A stretch of 64,000 nucleotides of DNA from Gemmatimonadota bacterium (lineage in GTDB: Bacteria; Latescibacterota; UBA2968; UBA8231), in contig JABJJN010000053.1 in NCBI GenBank assembly GCA_018660835.1, positions 124,001 to 188,000 on the forward strand, read 5' to 3'. This document shows positions 42,089 to 51,015 of the stretch, in pieces. A program made the position numbers and the translations under genes. Numbering within the stretch: the stretch's first letter is position 1; every line of letters starts with the position of its first letter. The notes beneath the pieces were generated by a model, which did no database searches, was not told where the DNA came from, and was given only the letters and a program-made list of their open reading frames with translations.

Positions 42089-45000
42089 ATGCAGGGACTT
42101 CTGAAACTGCTCAATCTGCGCAGAAATGAAGTGCCACGCCTGAGCCTCGCGGCACTGGCGTTTTTTCTGGTTGCCGTTGACGATGGAATCGTCAAAGCCG
42201 TCGCCTCTGGCGTGTTCAATATCCGCGTCGGTCCCGATCATCTACCGGCGATGTACAGCTGGATCGCCATCGTGTTCTTCGTCACCATGGCCATCCTCTC
42301 GTGGCTCACGACGAGGATCCCACGCAACCGGCTGGTTCTCGGTCTCTTCTTTGTGCTCGCCGCCGTGCTGGCCGCCAATAGCCTCGCCCTCTATCGTGTC
42401 GAAGGTGGCTGGAGTGTGGGCGATGAGTTCTACTCGTTCCTGTTCATTTCTTCCGAGCTTGTCCGCAATATCGCCGGCTTCCAGATTTGGATCGTCGCAG
42501 GGGGAATCTGTTTCGCCTCGCGCGCCAAGGTGCTGTTTCCGTTGTTGGCGGCAAGTACCACCCTCGGTGACATTGGTGGTGGGTTTCTTGTTGGTGGCCT
42601 CGGCAAGATTGGTTGGACCTCATGGCAGATCTATGGCCTGGCAGCTGTCAACACGGCTCTCGTGGTGGGTCTGCTTCGCCCTTTGATACGTCGTTACTTT
42701 GTCACGCCCGCTGGCGAGTCCTCCAGTGGCGCAGCATCCATGCGGCAGAATCTTGACTACTTTGCGCGGTCGCCGTATCTGCGCTCGCTCTTTCTGCTGT
42801 CACTGGTTCTGTTCGCCCTCTACACGGCCATCCACTACAGCTTCAATGTCGTCGCCCGGGAGAGTTTCCCGGATGAGGCGCAGATCATGGGGATGTTCGG
42901 GGCATTTTTTGCTCTTGCTGGTCTGGCGACGATGTTGACGACGACGCTCCTTTTGCGACACCTGCTTCGCTGGCTTGGGATTGGCAATGTCTATCTGTGG
43001 GTCTGTATCGCCCACGCTGCAGCGGCGCTCCTGTTGGTCGTCGTATTTGGCGATCTGTTACCTCTCCCCGTCCTGGCCGTCATCTTCGCCATCAATCTGC
43101 TCAACTATGTTCTGCTCGATGCGGTGATCGCTCCTACATATCAGGTTCTGATGAAATTGGTACCCGATCGTCATGCAGACGGTACGCGCATGATCATGGA
43201 GGGCGGATTTATGCTCCTGGGTGGCTTGTTGGGAGCTGGGGTGACGGCGTTGCATGCACAAAGCATCTTGAGTCTTTCACAGCTATTTACGGCGTTGGCC
43301 GCTGCCAGTGTGGTGATGGCGTGGGTCGGCTGGCGTCTGCGCCAGAGCCATCGTCAGGTGCTGATACAGGCGGTGAGGGATCAAGACTTTGATGTGGAAG
43401 ACGAGCAGGCGATGCAGGCGATGCGGCAAGTCGTGGCCGAGTCGGTCGAGTTTCCGCGCAGTCTTCTGCTGCACACCGATGATGGCGTACGTGAGATGGG
43501 TATCGAGATTCTGCGGCAGAATGTGACCGCTGCAGCGCAAGTCTGTGAACCACTCATCGACCACGAGAATCCCCGCATTCGAGCCGCCACTTGGAGGACC
43601 CTTGGGGCGTCAACTGTTGATCAGTCCATCCTCGAACATGCGCAGCGGCATCTCGATGATCCCGATGGGCAGGTCCGCCTCCATGCTGCGCGCTGGCTGT
43701 CACAACTGGTATCTGCTTGTGAGCTGGAGGCAGCGCAACGCCAGGGCGTCATCGACACGGTTGCACCGCGATTGGTGCCGGATGCAGGCAATGCCGAGCT
43801 GCAAACGGAGTTTCTGGTCATCCTCGAAACGCTCAACGACCACGATTCATCCACGCCACGTGGCCTGATGTTGGAATCGCTGATCGAGTCGGAGGAGATC
43901 GCAGAAATCGTCGCTGGTATCGACGTGGCCATGCGCACTCAGCAAATCGGTGGATTTCTGGAATCGATACGCGGCCATCTTGAACATCAACATCCGGCTG
44001 TTCGGGAAGCCGCGGTTGGTACCCTGGTGATGGATCAGGACGAAGGTATGCCCCTTCTCATCGCTACCCTCGCAGATCCCGATCGTGACGTCATCGATGC
44101 CGCTGTGTCGACGCTTTCACAGCGCCTGTCGGTGGCCCCCAACGAGGGGGAGGCACTGTTGGAGTCGTTGTCGGGTGCCTCTGTGAAGCAGTGGCAGGGG
44201 CTGGTCACTGTCCTGAGTCAGGGAGATGACGATCTGGTTGCGCAATTAATCCCTGCAACACGCATGCAACTGATCGAAGCTCACAGAGCGAGGCTGGTCT
44301 CGGATCTACTGCTGGATGCGGCGCCCGAGCAAGATACGCGTCTGTTGCTCGATCAGCTGGAGCTCACGATCGACAGTGCACGGCAGTCGGCGATGCGTCT
44401 GCTCGGGCAGCTCGGGGATGTAGACGTTGTTGCCGATCTCGTCGAACGCATCGAGGAGGATGAAGAGGCGCGTGAGAATGCGATCGAATTATTGGAAAAT
44501 ATCGGTGACCCACAGTTGTTAGAACTGCTCCTGCCATTGCTCGTTGATGATGTGGAGGAGGCAAGACAACAGGCGTGGGCTCTAAGTGAGTGGGACAACA
44601 CGAGTCACCGACTCGATATCGACGAGGCGCTCATCCACGTTCTCAACGCGGCGGATCCATGGACTCAGATGGCCGCTGCATGGACGACATTGCGTCTCGG
44701 GCATACGCATCTTTTGCTGCAATTGAGTGACCGGCTCGGCGACCAAGTGCCGACACAGGTCAAGGAGATCCTGGATCAGATGAACGATGATACAAGCGTT
44801 GATGTGAACGAGCAGCCCCTGACCAATATGGAAAAGATCACTTTCCTCAAGGGGTCACCATTCTTCGCCGCCCTTCCACTTGAGGAACTATACCATATTG
44901 CCTTGTCTGTTCAGGAAGAGGAAGTAAAGGAAGGGACCTGTGTCATCGAACAGGGCTCTCTGGGCGACAAGATGTATATCGTCGTCGCTGGCCAACTCGA

Positions 45001-45250
45001 AGTGCGGGTTTTTGCGGAAGGGGATAGTTCCGGGACGCAGGTGGCCATGTTGGCGGACAAGCAGGTCTTTGGTGACATGACACTCCTTGATGACGAACCG
45101 CGCTCGGCATCCGTCATCGCCGTAGAGGAATGTCGGCTCCTGTCACTTCAGCGAGGTGACCTCGAGCGTATCCTGCGGCGATATTCCTCAATCGCTTTCA
45201 GCATGATGAGGATTCTCAGTCGTCGCCTGCGCGAGGCCATGGCAGCCTGA
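42089..45250 (+). CDS. Membrane transporter-like / HEAT-repeat / cNMP-binding fusion protein
   Basis: A 1053-residue multidomain protein. The first 425 or so residues hold about 12 membrane segments resembling MFS or ATP/ADP-translocase-like (NTT) transporters. Residues about 445-900 are HEAT-like helical repeats (for example H-E-N-P-R-I-R-A-A-T-W-R and H-P-A-V-R-E-A-A). The last 130 residues form a Crp-type cyclic-nucleotide domain, with G-D-M-T-L-L and P-R-S-A. This suggests a transporter gated or regulated by a cyclic nucleotide. ATG 42089 lies at the conserved N-terminus; an upstream ATG at 42026 overlaps the Gfo/Idh gene. Confidence 0.8.
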   Translation: MQGLLKLLNLRRNEVPRLSLAALAFFLVAVDDGIVKAVASGVFNIRVGPDHLPAMYSWIAIVFFVTMAILSWLTTRIPRNRLVLGLFFVLAAVLAANSLALYRVEGGWSVGDEFYSFLFISSELVRNIAGFQIWIVAGGICFASRAKVLFPLLAASTTLGDIGGGFLVGGLGKIGWTSWQIYGLAAVNTALVVGLLRPLIRRYFVTPAGESSSGAASMRQNLDYFARSPYLRSLFLLSLVLFALYTAIHYSFNVVARESFPDEAQIMGMFGAFFALAGLATMLTTTLLLRHLLRWLGIGNVYLWVCIAHAAAALLLVVVFGDLLPLPVLAVIFAINLLNYVLLDAVIAPTYQVLMKLVPDRHADGTRMIMEGGFMLLGGLLGAGVTALHAQSILSLSQLFTALAAASVVMAWVGWRLRQSHRQVLIQAVRDQDFDVEDEQAMQAMRQVVAESVEFPRSLLLHTDDGVREMGIEILRQNVTAAAQVCEPLIDHENPRIRAATWRTLGASTVDQSILEHAQRHLDDPDGQVRLHAARWLSQLVSACELEAAQRQGVIDTVAPRLVPDAGNAELQTEFLVILETLNDHDSSTPRGLMLESLIESEEIAEIVAGIDVAMRTQQIGGFLESIRGHLEHQHPAVREAAVGTLVMDQDEGMPLLIATLADPDRDVIDAAVSTLSQRLSVAPNEGEALLESLSGASVKQWQGLVTVLSQGDDDLVAQLIPATRMQLIEAHRARLVSDLLLDAAPEQDTRLLLDQLELTIDSARQSAMRLLGQLGDVDVVADLVERIEEDEEARENAIELLENIGDPQLLELLLPLLVDDVEEARQQAWALSEWDNTSHRLDIDEALIHVLNAADPWTQMAAAWTTLRLGHTHLLLQLSDRLGDQVPTQVKEILDQMNDDTSVDVNEQPLTNMEKITFLKGSPFFAALPLEELYHIALSVQEEEVKEGTCVIEQGSLGDKMYIVVAGQLEVRVFAEGDSSGTQVAMLADKQVFGDMTLLDDEPRSASVIAVEECRLLSLQRGDLERILRRYSSIAFSMMRILSRRLREAMAA

Positions 45251-45288
45251 AATCCTCCCCGGATCTTTGTCTGCGTCTGGGTAAGTGT

Positions 45289-45355
45289 TTGTAAGAATAC
45301 AACTTAGACAAATACAACTGTTGCGCTTCTGCGTCATTTGTAGATGTTCTACAAA
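45289..45355. promoter_or_regulatory. TTGTA/TACAA repeat cluster upstream of the sigma factor gene
   Basis: Within 70 nt are TTGTA-AGAA-TACAA (45289-45302), two direct copies of AATACAACT 15 nt apart (45296-45304 and 45311-45319), and a perfect inverted repeat of 8-nt arms around TGT (45337-45355). All share TTGTA or TACAA. The last is 26 nt before the sigma ATG. This looks like a cluster of operator sites for a dimeric regulator. No clear -35/-10 pair could be placed. Confidence 0.5.
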
Positions 45356-45381
45356 GCGATTGCTTCCATAGTGTATCCCAA

Positions 45382-46311
45382 ATGGACATCCCAGCTGTTT
45401 TGGAAACGCATCGCCGTCCCGTTGAACATCAACAAAGACAAGAGGTTATGACGATTCACGCCGACGAAGATACGGATCTTTTACGCCGTTACTTCGCTGA
45501 CATTGAGGACTCCACACCACTGTCACGTGAACGCGAGGTCGAGTTGTCCGCCCGCATTCACAAGGGAGATATGGCCGCCCGTGACGAATTGGCCAGTGCG
45601 AACCTACGTTTCGTCGTGGATGTCGCACGACAATATCAGAGTCGTGGTCTGAGCATGGCTGAGCTGGTTGCCGCAGGCAACGTGGGGCTGATGAAGGCTG
45701 CCGATCGTTTCGATGGTGAGCGCGGCTTTAAATTTATCTCCTACGCTGTATGGTGGATACGGCAGTCGATCATGCAAACACTCACTGATCAGACGCGGAC
45801 CGTGCGTGTGCCGGTGACGCGACAGAATCTTCTGCGTGATATCTCTCGAATTCGAGCCAAACTCGGGGAAGAGGGACGGCGCAATATCTCCACAGCAGAG
45901 ATTGCTGAAGAGTTAGGTGTTGCGGAAGCTGAAATCCTGGAGACCATGATGAAGGGGCGCCCCGATGCTTCCCTTGATCTCTCCTTCGAAGAGGGCGACG
46001 AGCGCAACTTGATGAGTGTGCTCGCCGACGAAGCGGCGGCCTCCCCGGATGAGGGGGTCATGGATCGCGATGGTCGGGCACGAATCGATGCAGTGCTTGA
46101 GACCCTCGACGAGCGCGAGAGCTATATCTGTCGCTGCTACTACGGTCTTGATGGTGAAGAGCCTCTGACCCTGGAGCAGATCGGCGGTCTCATGAGCCTG
46201 ACCCGCGAACGAGTTCGTCAATTGAAGGAGCGGGCACTGTCGAGGCTACGAGACCCGAAGCGATACCGGTCTCTTCCGGAGCTGGCAGAAGCAATGGGCG
46301 TGGGGGGCTGA
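45382..46311 (+). CDS. RNA polymerase sigma-70 family factor (RpoD/RpoS-like)
   Basis: A 309-residue sigma factor with regions 1.2 to 4.2. Region 2 has D-E-L-A-S-A-N-L-R-F-V-V, F-I-S-Y-A-V-W-W-I-R-Q-S-I and the -10-recognising Q-T-R-T-V-R-V-P. Region 4 has L-T-L-E-Q-I-G and R-E-R-V-R-Q-L-K-E-R-A-L. The long N-terminal region of a primary RpoD is absent, so it may be a group 2 (RpoS/RpoH-like) factor, or a short primary one. ATG 45382 and ATG 45448 are both possible; neither has an ideal ribosome-binding site. The upstream region is rich in repeats and a strong terminator follows. Confidence 0.92.
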   Translation: MDIPAVLETHRRPVEHQQRQEVMTIHADEDTDLLRRYFADIEDSTPLSREREVELSARIHKGDMAARDELASANLRFVVDVARQYQSRGLSMAELVAAGNVGLMKAADRFDGERGFKFISYAVWWIRQSIMQTLTDQTRTVRVPVTRQNLLRDISRIRAKLGEEGRRNISTAEIAEELGVAEAEILETMMKGRPDASLDLSFEEGDERNLMSVLADEAAASPDEGVMDRDGRARIDAVLETLDERESYICRCYYGLDGEEPLTLEQIGGLMSLTRERVRQLKERALSRLRDPKRYRSLPELAEAMGVGG

Positions 46312-46359
46312 GCCACACCACCTGACCCGCACACTGCCACGACATGTAAAATCGTTTAG

Positions 46360-46394
46360 CGAGGGGCACCGGCTTTTGTCGGTGTCCCTCGTTT
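46360..46394 (+). terminator. Rho-independent terminator after the sigma factor
   Basis: A 14-bp stem with two G-T pairs (46360-46373 with 46378-46391), a TTTT loop and TTT after it. It lies between the plus-strand sigma gene and the convergent sulfatase gene, and ends the sigma transcript. On the minus strand the downstream sequence is less T-rich. Confidence 0.85.
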
Positions 46395-46434
46395 GCGTTC
46401 TTGGGTGCAGTGCCTGTTCGAAGCCCACGATCAT

Positions 46435-47862
46435 CTACGTGTCGCGAAACTCTGCTTGCAGGTCCCGCAGTCGCTGTCGCAGGTCTGTGACCCCTTCGGC
46501 GCAGGTGGGGTCCTTATAGCGATTGTTCAGCTCGTGAGGATCTTCTGCCAGATCAAAAAACTCCCAATACACGCGTGGTTCGCCCTCTTCGTCTGCTTCA
46601 CCCAGATACTCGATCAGCTTGTAGCGGTCCGTGCGAACGCCACGGTGAGGACCGATGCGGTGCGGTGTGAAGTATTGGAATCCCGGCTCCGACATCTGCT
46701 CTACCTGCGTATCGCGCAACCGCCAGGAATCCTCGTAGTAGGCGTAATACACCGCGTCACGCCATTGCGTGGGTGTGGTTCCCATCATGAGGGAGCGAAG
46801 ACTGCGGCCCTGCATCGTGGCCGGAATGTCTATACCGGCGAAATCGAGAATCGTTGGGGCCACGTCGACATTCATCACCATCTGTGACGTAACCTGAGCG
46901 TTCGGGCAGGACGCCGGCGCGCAAGCAACGAAGGGGATCCGGATCGCGGGATCATACATGAAGCGTTTGTCATACCAGCCGTGTTCACCGAGAAAGTAGC
47001 CATGGTCGGAGGTATAGATCACAAGCGTATCCTCGGCGTGCCCAGAGGCGTCCAGCCAATCGAGTACCCGACCGACATTCTCATCCACCCCAACCATCGT
47101 GCGCCATCGATCTCGCATGAAGCGGTTGAAGATCCAGTCTTTGCGCTGGGATTCGTCCAGGTCTGCCGGTAGATCATCGTAGTCGGATGCGAGACTCACA
47201 TCGAAGCGCATATCCTGAGCCAGGCCGGCAATGTCCCTTGTTGCATAGTCATCCTCGTAGGTCGATGGCTTGCTCGGTTCGATATCAGCAAAGGCGGTCG
47301 CATGACGGGGCGCAGGTTGAAAGGGCCGGTGTGGAGCCTTGAACTGGTATACGAGGCAGAATGGATCTTCCTCTGGAACCGTGTTGAGGAATTCGAGCGC
47401 AAGATCTCCCGTGATATCGGTTGCATAACCCTCGAGCCGCTGGCGCTCGCCATTACGAATAAATTCCGGGTCGAAATACTCACCCTGTCCAGGGTGCACA
47501 CACCAATGGTCAAAGCCGCGAGGATCCTGGCGGATGTGATATTTACCCACCAGGCCGGTGCGATATCCGGCAGCCTGCAGCAATTCGGGAAATGTGGGAA
47601 TATCAGGATTCAACTCTTCGATGTTGTCAGCACCTTCCGAGTTGCCACGAATTCCATGAATGTGTGAGAAGACGCCCGTGAGGATCGTCGCTCGTGAGGG
47701 TGCACATAGGGCGTTGGTGCAAAAGGCACGATCGAAACGCGTGCCTGCAGCGGCGATCCGATCCAGATTTGGTGTCGGCGGCATCGCGGCACCATAACAT
47801 CCCATTTCCTGCACCGTATGATCGTCGGTCATGATGAAGACGATGTTCACCGGGTTACTCAA
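46435..47862 (-). CDS. Type I sulfatase
   Basis: A 475-residue sulfatase of the alkaline-phosphatase fold. The formylglycine site is Cys53 in C-A-P-S-R, the cysteine form of the C/S-x-P-x-R motif. Metal ligands include Asp13-Asp14 (M-T-D-D-H) and the late S-D-H-G motif. No signal peptide is seen, so it may be cytoplasmic or exported otherwise; no maturase gene (FGE or anSME) is near. It overlaps the peptidase gene by 4 nt (ATGA). It fits breakdown of sulfated sugars. Confidence 0.92.
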   Translation of the reverse strand: MSNPVNIVFIMTDDHTVQEMGCYGAAMPPTPNLDRIAAAGTRFDRAFCTNALCAPSRATILTGVFSHIHGIRGNSEGADNIEELNPDIPTFPELLQAAGYRTGLVGKYHIRQDPRGFDHWCVHPGQGEYFDPEFIRNGERQRLEGYATDITGDLALEFLNTVPEEDPFCLVYQFKAPHRPFQPAPRHATAFADIEPSKPSTYEDDYATRDIAGLAQDMRFDVSLASDYDDLPADLDESQRKDWIFNRFMRDRWRTMVGVDENVGRVLDWLDASGHAEDTLVIYTSDHGYFLGEHGWYDKRFMYDPAIRIPFVACAPASCPNAQVTSQMVMNVDVAPTILDFAGIDIPATMQGRSLRSLMMGTTPTQWRDAVYYAYYEDSWRLRDTQVEQMSEPGFQYFTPHRIGPHRGVRTDRYKLIEYLGEADEEGEPRVYWEFFDLAEDPHELNNRYKDPTCAEGVTDLRQRLRDLQAEFRDT

Positions 47863-49268
47863 TGTCCGGTGCTCAGCGGTGTATCTCCCAGACGCAGGAA
47901 CATCGCCGTATAGGCTCGTTGCATACGGCGGAAACTGGCGAGGCGGAAGAACTCGTCCGGCGCGTGTGCCTTTTCGTCATAACACGCGGCGGCAAATGTG
48001 ACGGTATAGGTATTCAACGTTTTCAGCATTAGATCACATACAGGCAAGGTCCCACCAGAGCGGGACAAGAACGGCATCTGACCACATATCTCAGCGGCGA
48101 CTTGCCGCGCCGTCATCAATCCTGGGTGGTCTGGTGGCAGCAGATACGCATTCGCCCCTTTCTCTTCGTCGGTGATACGCAGACGCACACCCGGCGGCAG
48201 GTGTTGTCGAAGATGCGTTTCAACGAGCGCTCTGATCTGGTCAGGGTCCTGATAAGGCACGAGACGGCAGCTGATTTTTGCGTGGCCGACGCGGGGAATC
48301 ACGGTTTTGATCCCTGCGTCCTGAAAGCCACCCCACATGCCATTGACTTCCAGTGTGGGCAACACCCACAGTCGTTCGCGTGCGCTGTATGAGGGGTCAC
48401 CCACGAGGTGGTCGACACCCAATTCATCCATCAATGCCGCCTCATTGAAGGGGGCCGCCGCCAGCAACTCTCGCTCTTCTGCCGTAGGCTCCATGACCTG
48501 GTCGTAGAATCCCTCGACGAGGACCCGGCCCGCGCTGTCGTGAAGTCCGCCCAGCAACTGGCTGAGGGCGCGCAGCGGGTTCTCTACGATTCCACCATAG
48601 GCGCCCGAGTGTAGATCACCGGTGGGTCCATCCACAGCGATCTCAAGGGCTGTCAGCCCGCGGTATCCCGTTGTCATGACGGGTGCCTTGCCATCACAAC
48701 CGAGGCCGCCACCATCAGCCGACAATACCAGATCGCAGTGCAGGCGTTCCTTCTGCGTATCGAGTAAGGTCAGCAGATTGGGCGAGCCGATTTCTTCCTC
48801 ACCCTCGAGCAGCAATTTCACATTGACCGGTAGGCGGCCCGTCTCTTGCAGAAGCGCTTCGATCGCCAGGATGGGGGGCAGCAGATTCCCCTTGTCATCG
48901 TTGGCGCCGCGAGCGTAGATGCGCGCCTCTTCGTCCTCGCCGTCGATACGTGGTTCGAAGGGTGCCGTTGTCCACTCATCCACCGGGTCGACGGGTTGCA
49001 CATCAACATGGCCATAGATAAGGACCGTCGGTGCATGCTCCCCGGCGCCCAGCCATTGGGCAAATACAGCTGGGTGTCCGGCGGTTTGCAGAAGTTCCAC
49101 GTCCTCAAGGCCCGCAGCGCGACAGCGGTCTGCCGCCCAGTCTGCGGCGCGGGCAACATCTGCCGTGTGTTCTGGAAGAGACGAGATGCTGGGAATCGAC
49201 AATAACTCGACCAGTTCGTCGACGAATCGTTGATCGTGCTGTTGCAGATAATCTTCGGGATTGCTCAA
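47859..49268 (-). CDS. M20-family dipeptidase/metallopeptidase
   Basis: A 469-residue zinc peptidase of the M20/ArgE/DapE family. Metal ligands are His87-x-Asp89 (Y-G-H-V-D-V), Asp124 (G-A-N-D-D-K-G) and the catalytic Glu157-Glu158 (E-G-E-E-E-I-G). Length and the D-D-K-G-N segment fit the carnosinase/CNDP-like dipeptidase branch. It sits between the sulfatase and endonuclease IV, overlapping both by 4 nt. Confidence 0.93.
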   Translation of the reverse strand: MSNPEDYLQQHDQRFVDELVELLSIPSISSLPEHTADVARAADWAADRCRAAGLEDVELLQTAGHPAVFAQWLGAGEHAPTVLIYGHVDVQPVDPVDEWTTAPFEPRIDGEDEEARIYARGANDDKGNLLPPILAIEALLQETGRLPVNVKLLLEGEEEIGSPNLLTLLDTQKERLHCDLVLSADGGGLGCDGKAPVMTTGYRGLTALEIAVDGPTGDLHSGAYGGIVENPLRALSQLLGGLHDSAGRVLVEGFYDQVMEPTAEERELLAAAPFNEAALMDELGVDHLVGDPSYSARERLWVLPTLEVNGMWGGFQDAGIKTVIPRVGHAKISCRLVPYQDPDQIRALVETHLRQHLPPGVRLRITDEEKGANAYLLPPDHPGLMTARQVAAEICGQMPFLSRSGGTLPVCDLMLKTLNTYTVTFAAACYDEKAHAPDEFFRLASFRRMQRAYTAMFLRLGDTPLSTGH

Positions 49269-50119
49269 GGGGCTTTTCTCATCAGACTGCGTAGGAGTTT
49301 CAGGTTCGTTACATCCTCGGACAGATCATTCGACTTTGGAGTTTCGAGAATCAGCGGCACCTTTCGCAGTCGACGATCATTCACTAGATGGTGGAAGCCA
49401 TCCAGACCGATACAGCCCTCGCCAATATGTTCGTGGCGATCTCTGTGCGAACCTTGTTCGGTCTTAGAATCGTTGACGTGTACGATTCTCAGCTTGTCGA
49501 AGCCAACGACTGAGCCAAATTCCTTCATCGTCTGTTTGTATTCGCCTTCGTCACGCAATCCATAGCCAGCGGCAAAAATGTGACACGTGTCCAGACAAAC
49601 ACCCACATGTTCGGTGTCGTCGATCAGATCAATGATTTGCGCTAACTCTTCGAAGGTTCTGCCCAGATTGTCCCCCGTGCCGGCTGTCGCCTCAAGACAC
49701 AGTGTGACGGAGTTGTCTGTCACCTGATCCAGGACACGGTTCATATTCCGGGCAATTCGCTTCATCCCTGCATCCGCACCAGAGCCCACATGTGACCCTG
49801 GATGGAAGACGAGGTTTGGAATGGAAAGCAGATTGCAGCGCTCAGTTTCTGTGCGAAAGGCGCGTTGTGATTTCTCATTCAGAGATCTGTCGGGGGAGGC
49901 GAGATTGATCAGATAGCTGGCGTGCGAACAGGCCACACTGATTTGGGTCGCCTCGATGGCGGCGAAGTAACGCTCGACTTGATCTGCGTCGAGGGGCCGA
50001 GCCTTCCACTGGCTGTTCGACTTGTTGAAGATCTGGATCGCATCACACGTGGCGCGCTGGCCTCTGTCTAGGGCCAGATCGACGCCCCCCGCGATCGATT
50101 CATGGGCACCAAAGATCAT
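49265..50119 (-). CDS. nfo: Endonuclease IV (deoxyribonuclease IV)
   Basis: A 284-residue AP endonuclease for abasic sites. It has the TIM-barrel zinc ligands in G-A-H-E-S-I, H-P-G-S-H, L-E-A-T-A-G, C-L-D-T-C-H and H-x-N-D-S-K, and R-H-E-H-I-G-E-G. Length is typical. It overlaps the peptidase and ROK kinase genes by 4 nt each, so this repair enzyme is embedded in a mixed catabolic operon. Confidence 0.95.
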   Translation of the reverse strand: MIFGAHESIAGGVDLALDRGQRATCDAIQIFNKSNSQWKARPLDADQVERYFAAIEATQISVACSHASYLINLASPDRSLNEKSQRAFRTETERCNLLSIPNLVFHPGSHVGSGADAGMKRIARNMNRVLDQVTDNSVTLCLEATAGTGDNLGRTFEELAQIIDLIDDTEHVGVCLDTCHIFAAGYGLRDEGEYKQTMKEFGSVVGFDKLRIVHVNDSKTEQGSHRDRHEHIGEGCIGLDGFHHLVNDRRLRKVPLILETPKSNDLSEDVTNLKLLRSLMRKAP

Positions 50120-51015
50120 GGGACATTCCTCGCGGCCAGCTCGGCCAGAGCCAGGGCACCACTGATGCCGGCGCGGGAACCCAGACCGGGGGCGACGACA
50201 AAATTCTCGACCTGCACCCCCAGCTGCGGTACCTGCAAATACTCAGCAGCCACTGACTGGAGATTGGCGCGAATGGCCGGCAGCAAGTGCTCCTGCTCCA
50301 TGACACCGCCACCCAGGATCAGCCGTCGAGGAGACAGAGTGCAGATCAGATTCCACAGTCCGACGGCCATGTAGTGTGCTTGCAGGGACCAGGCGTCATG
50401 ATCGTTGTCCAGTTCATCCGCTGGGCGCCCCCATCGAGCTTGGATGGCGGGCCCCGATGCGAGCCCCTCGAAGCACGTCCCATGGAAAGGGCACACACCA
50501 CTGAAGTTTGTGTCGCTGTCGTGACGTGGCAGAAGGATGTGTCCCATTTCAGGATGGAGCAGTCCGTGCAGCAACTCTCCCTCCACCATGGCGCCGCCGC
50601 CGATTCCGGTGCCCACCGTGAGGTAGATGAAACTGTCGACATCCTGTGCCGCACCCCAGCGATGCTCACCGAGAGCCGCTGCATTGACATCAGTGTCAAA
50701 ACCGGTAGGCAGGTTCAGGGCGCTCTGCAGCGTTGAGACAATGTCGGTCTGTGCCCAACCTGCCTTCGGTGTCGTGGTGATATACCCGTAGGCAGGGGAT
50801 GACTTGTCCAGCTCAATCGGACCGAAGCAGGCAATGCCAAGAGCCTCCAGGGGAACGCTGGCGTGATGCTGGCGGAAAAAATCGATCACAGCCCCCAGTG
50901 TCGTGCCCGGGCTTGTCGTATCAATGCGTATCGTATCTGTGATCTGCTCGGGGCCGCTGCCCACGGCACAGACGAATTTGGTGCCCCCTGCTTCGATCGC
51001 CCCGTAACGATGCAT
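50116..51015 (-). CDS. ROK-family sugar kinase (fructokinase-like)
   Basis: A 299-residue ROK kinase. The N-terminal ATP loop I-E-A-G-G-T-K is followed by V-G-T-G-I-G-G-G and the zinc-binding H-P-E-M-G-H ... C-P-F-H-G-T-C-F-E-G, a pattern of the fructokinase branch (ScrK/GmuE). Fructose or a related hexose is the likely substrate. The ATG at 51015 shares a base with the upstream stop (TGATG), fixing the start. Confidence 0.9.
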   Translation of the reverse strand: MHRYGAIEAGGTKFVCAVGSGPEQITDTIRIDTTSPGTTLGAVIDFFRQHHASVPLEALGIACFGPIELDKSSPAYGYITTTPKAGWAQTDIVSTLQSALNLPTGFDTDVNAAALGEHRWGAAQDVDSFIYLTVGTGIGGGAMVEGELLHGLLHPEMGHILLPRHDSDTNFSGVCPFHGTCFEGLASGPAIQARWGRPADELDNDHDAWSLQAHYMAVGLWNLICTLSPRRLILGGGVMEQEHLLPAIRANLQSVAAEYLQVPQLGVQVENFVVAPGLGSRAGISGALALAELAARNVP

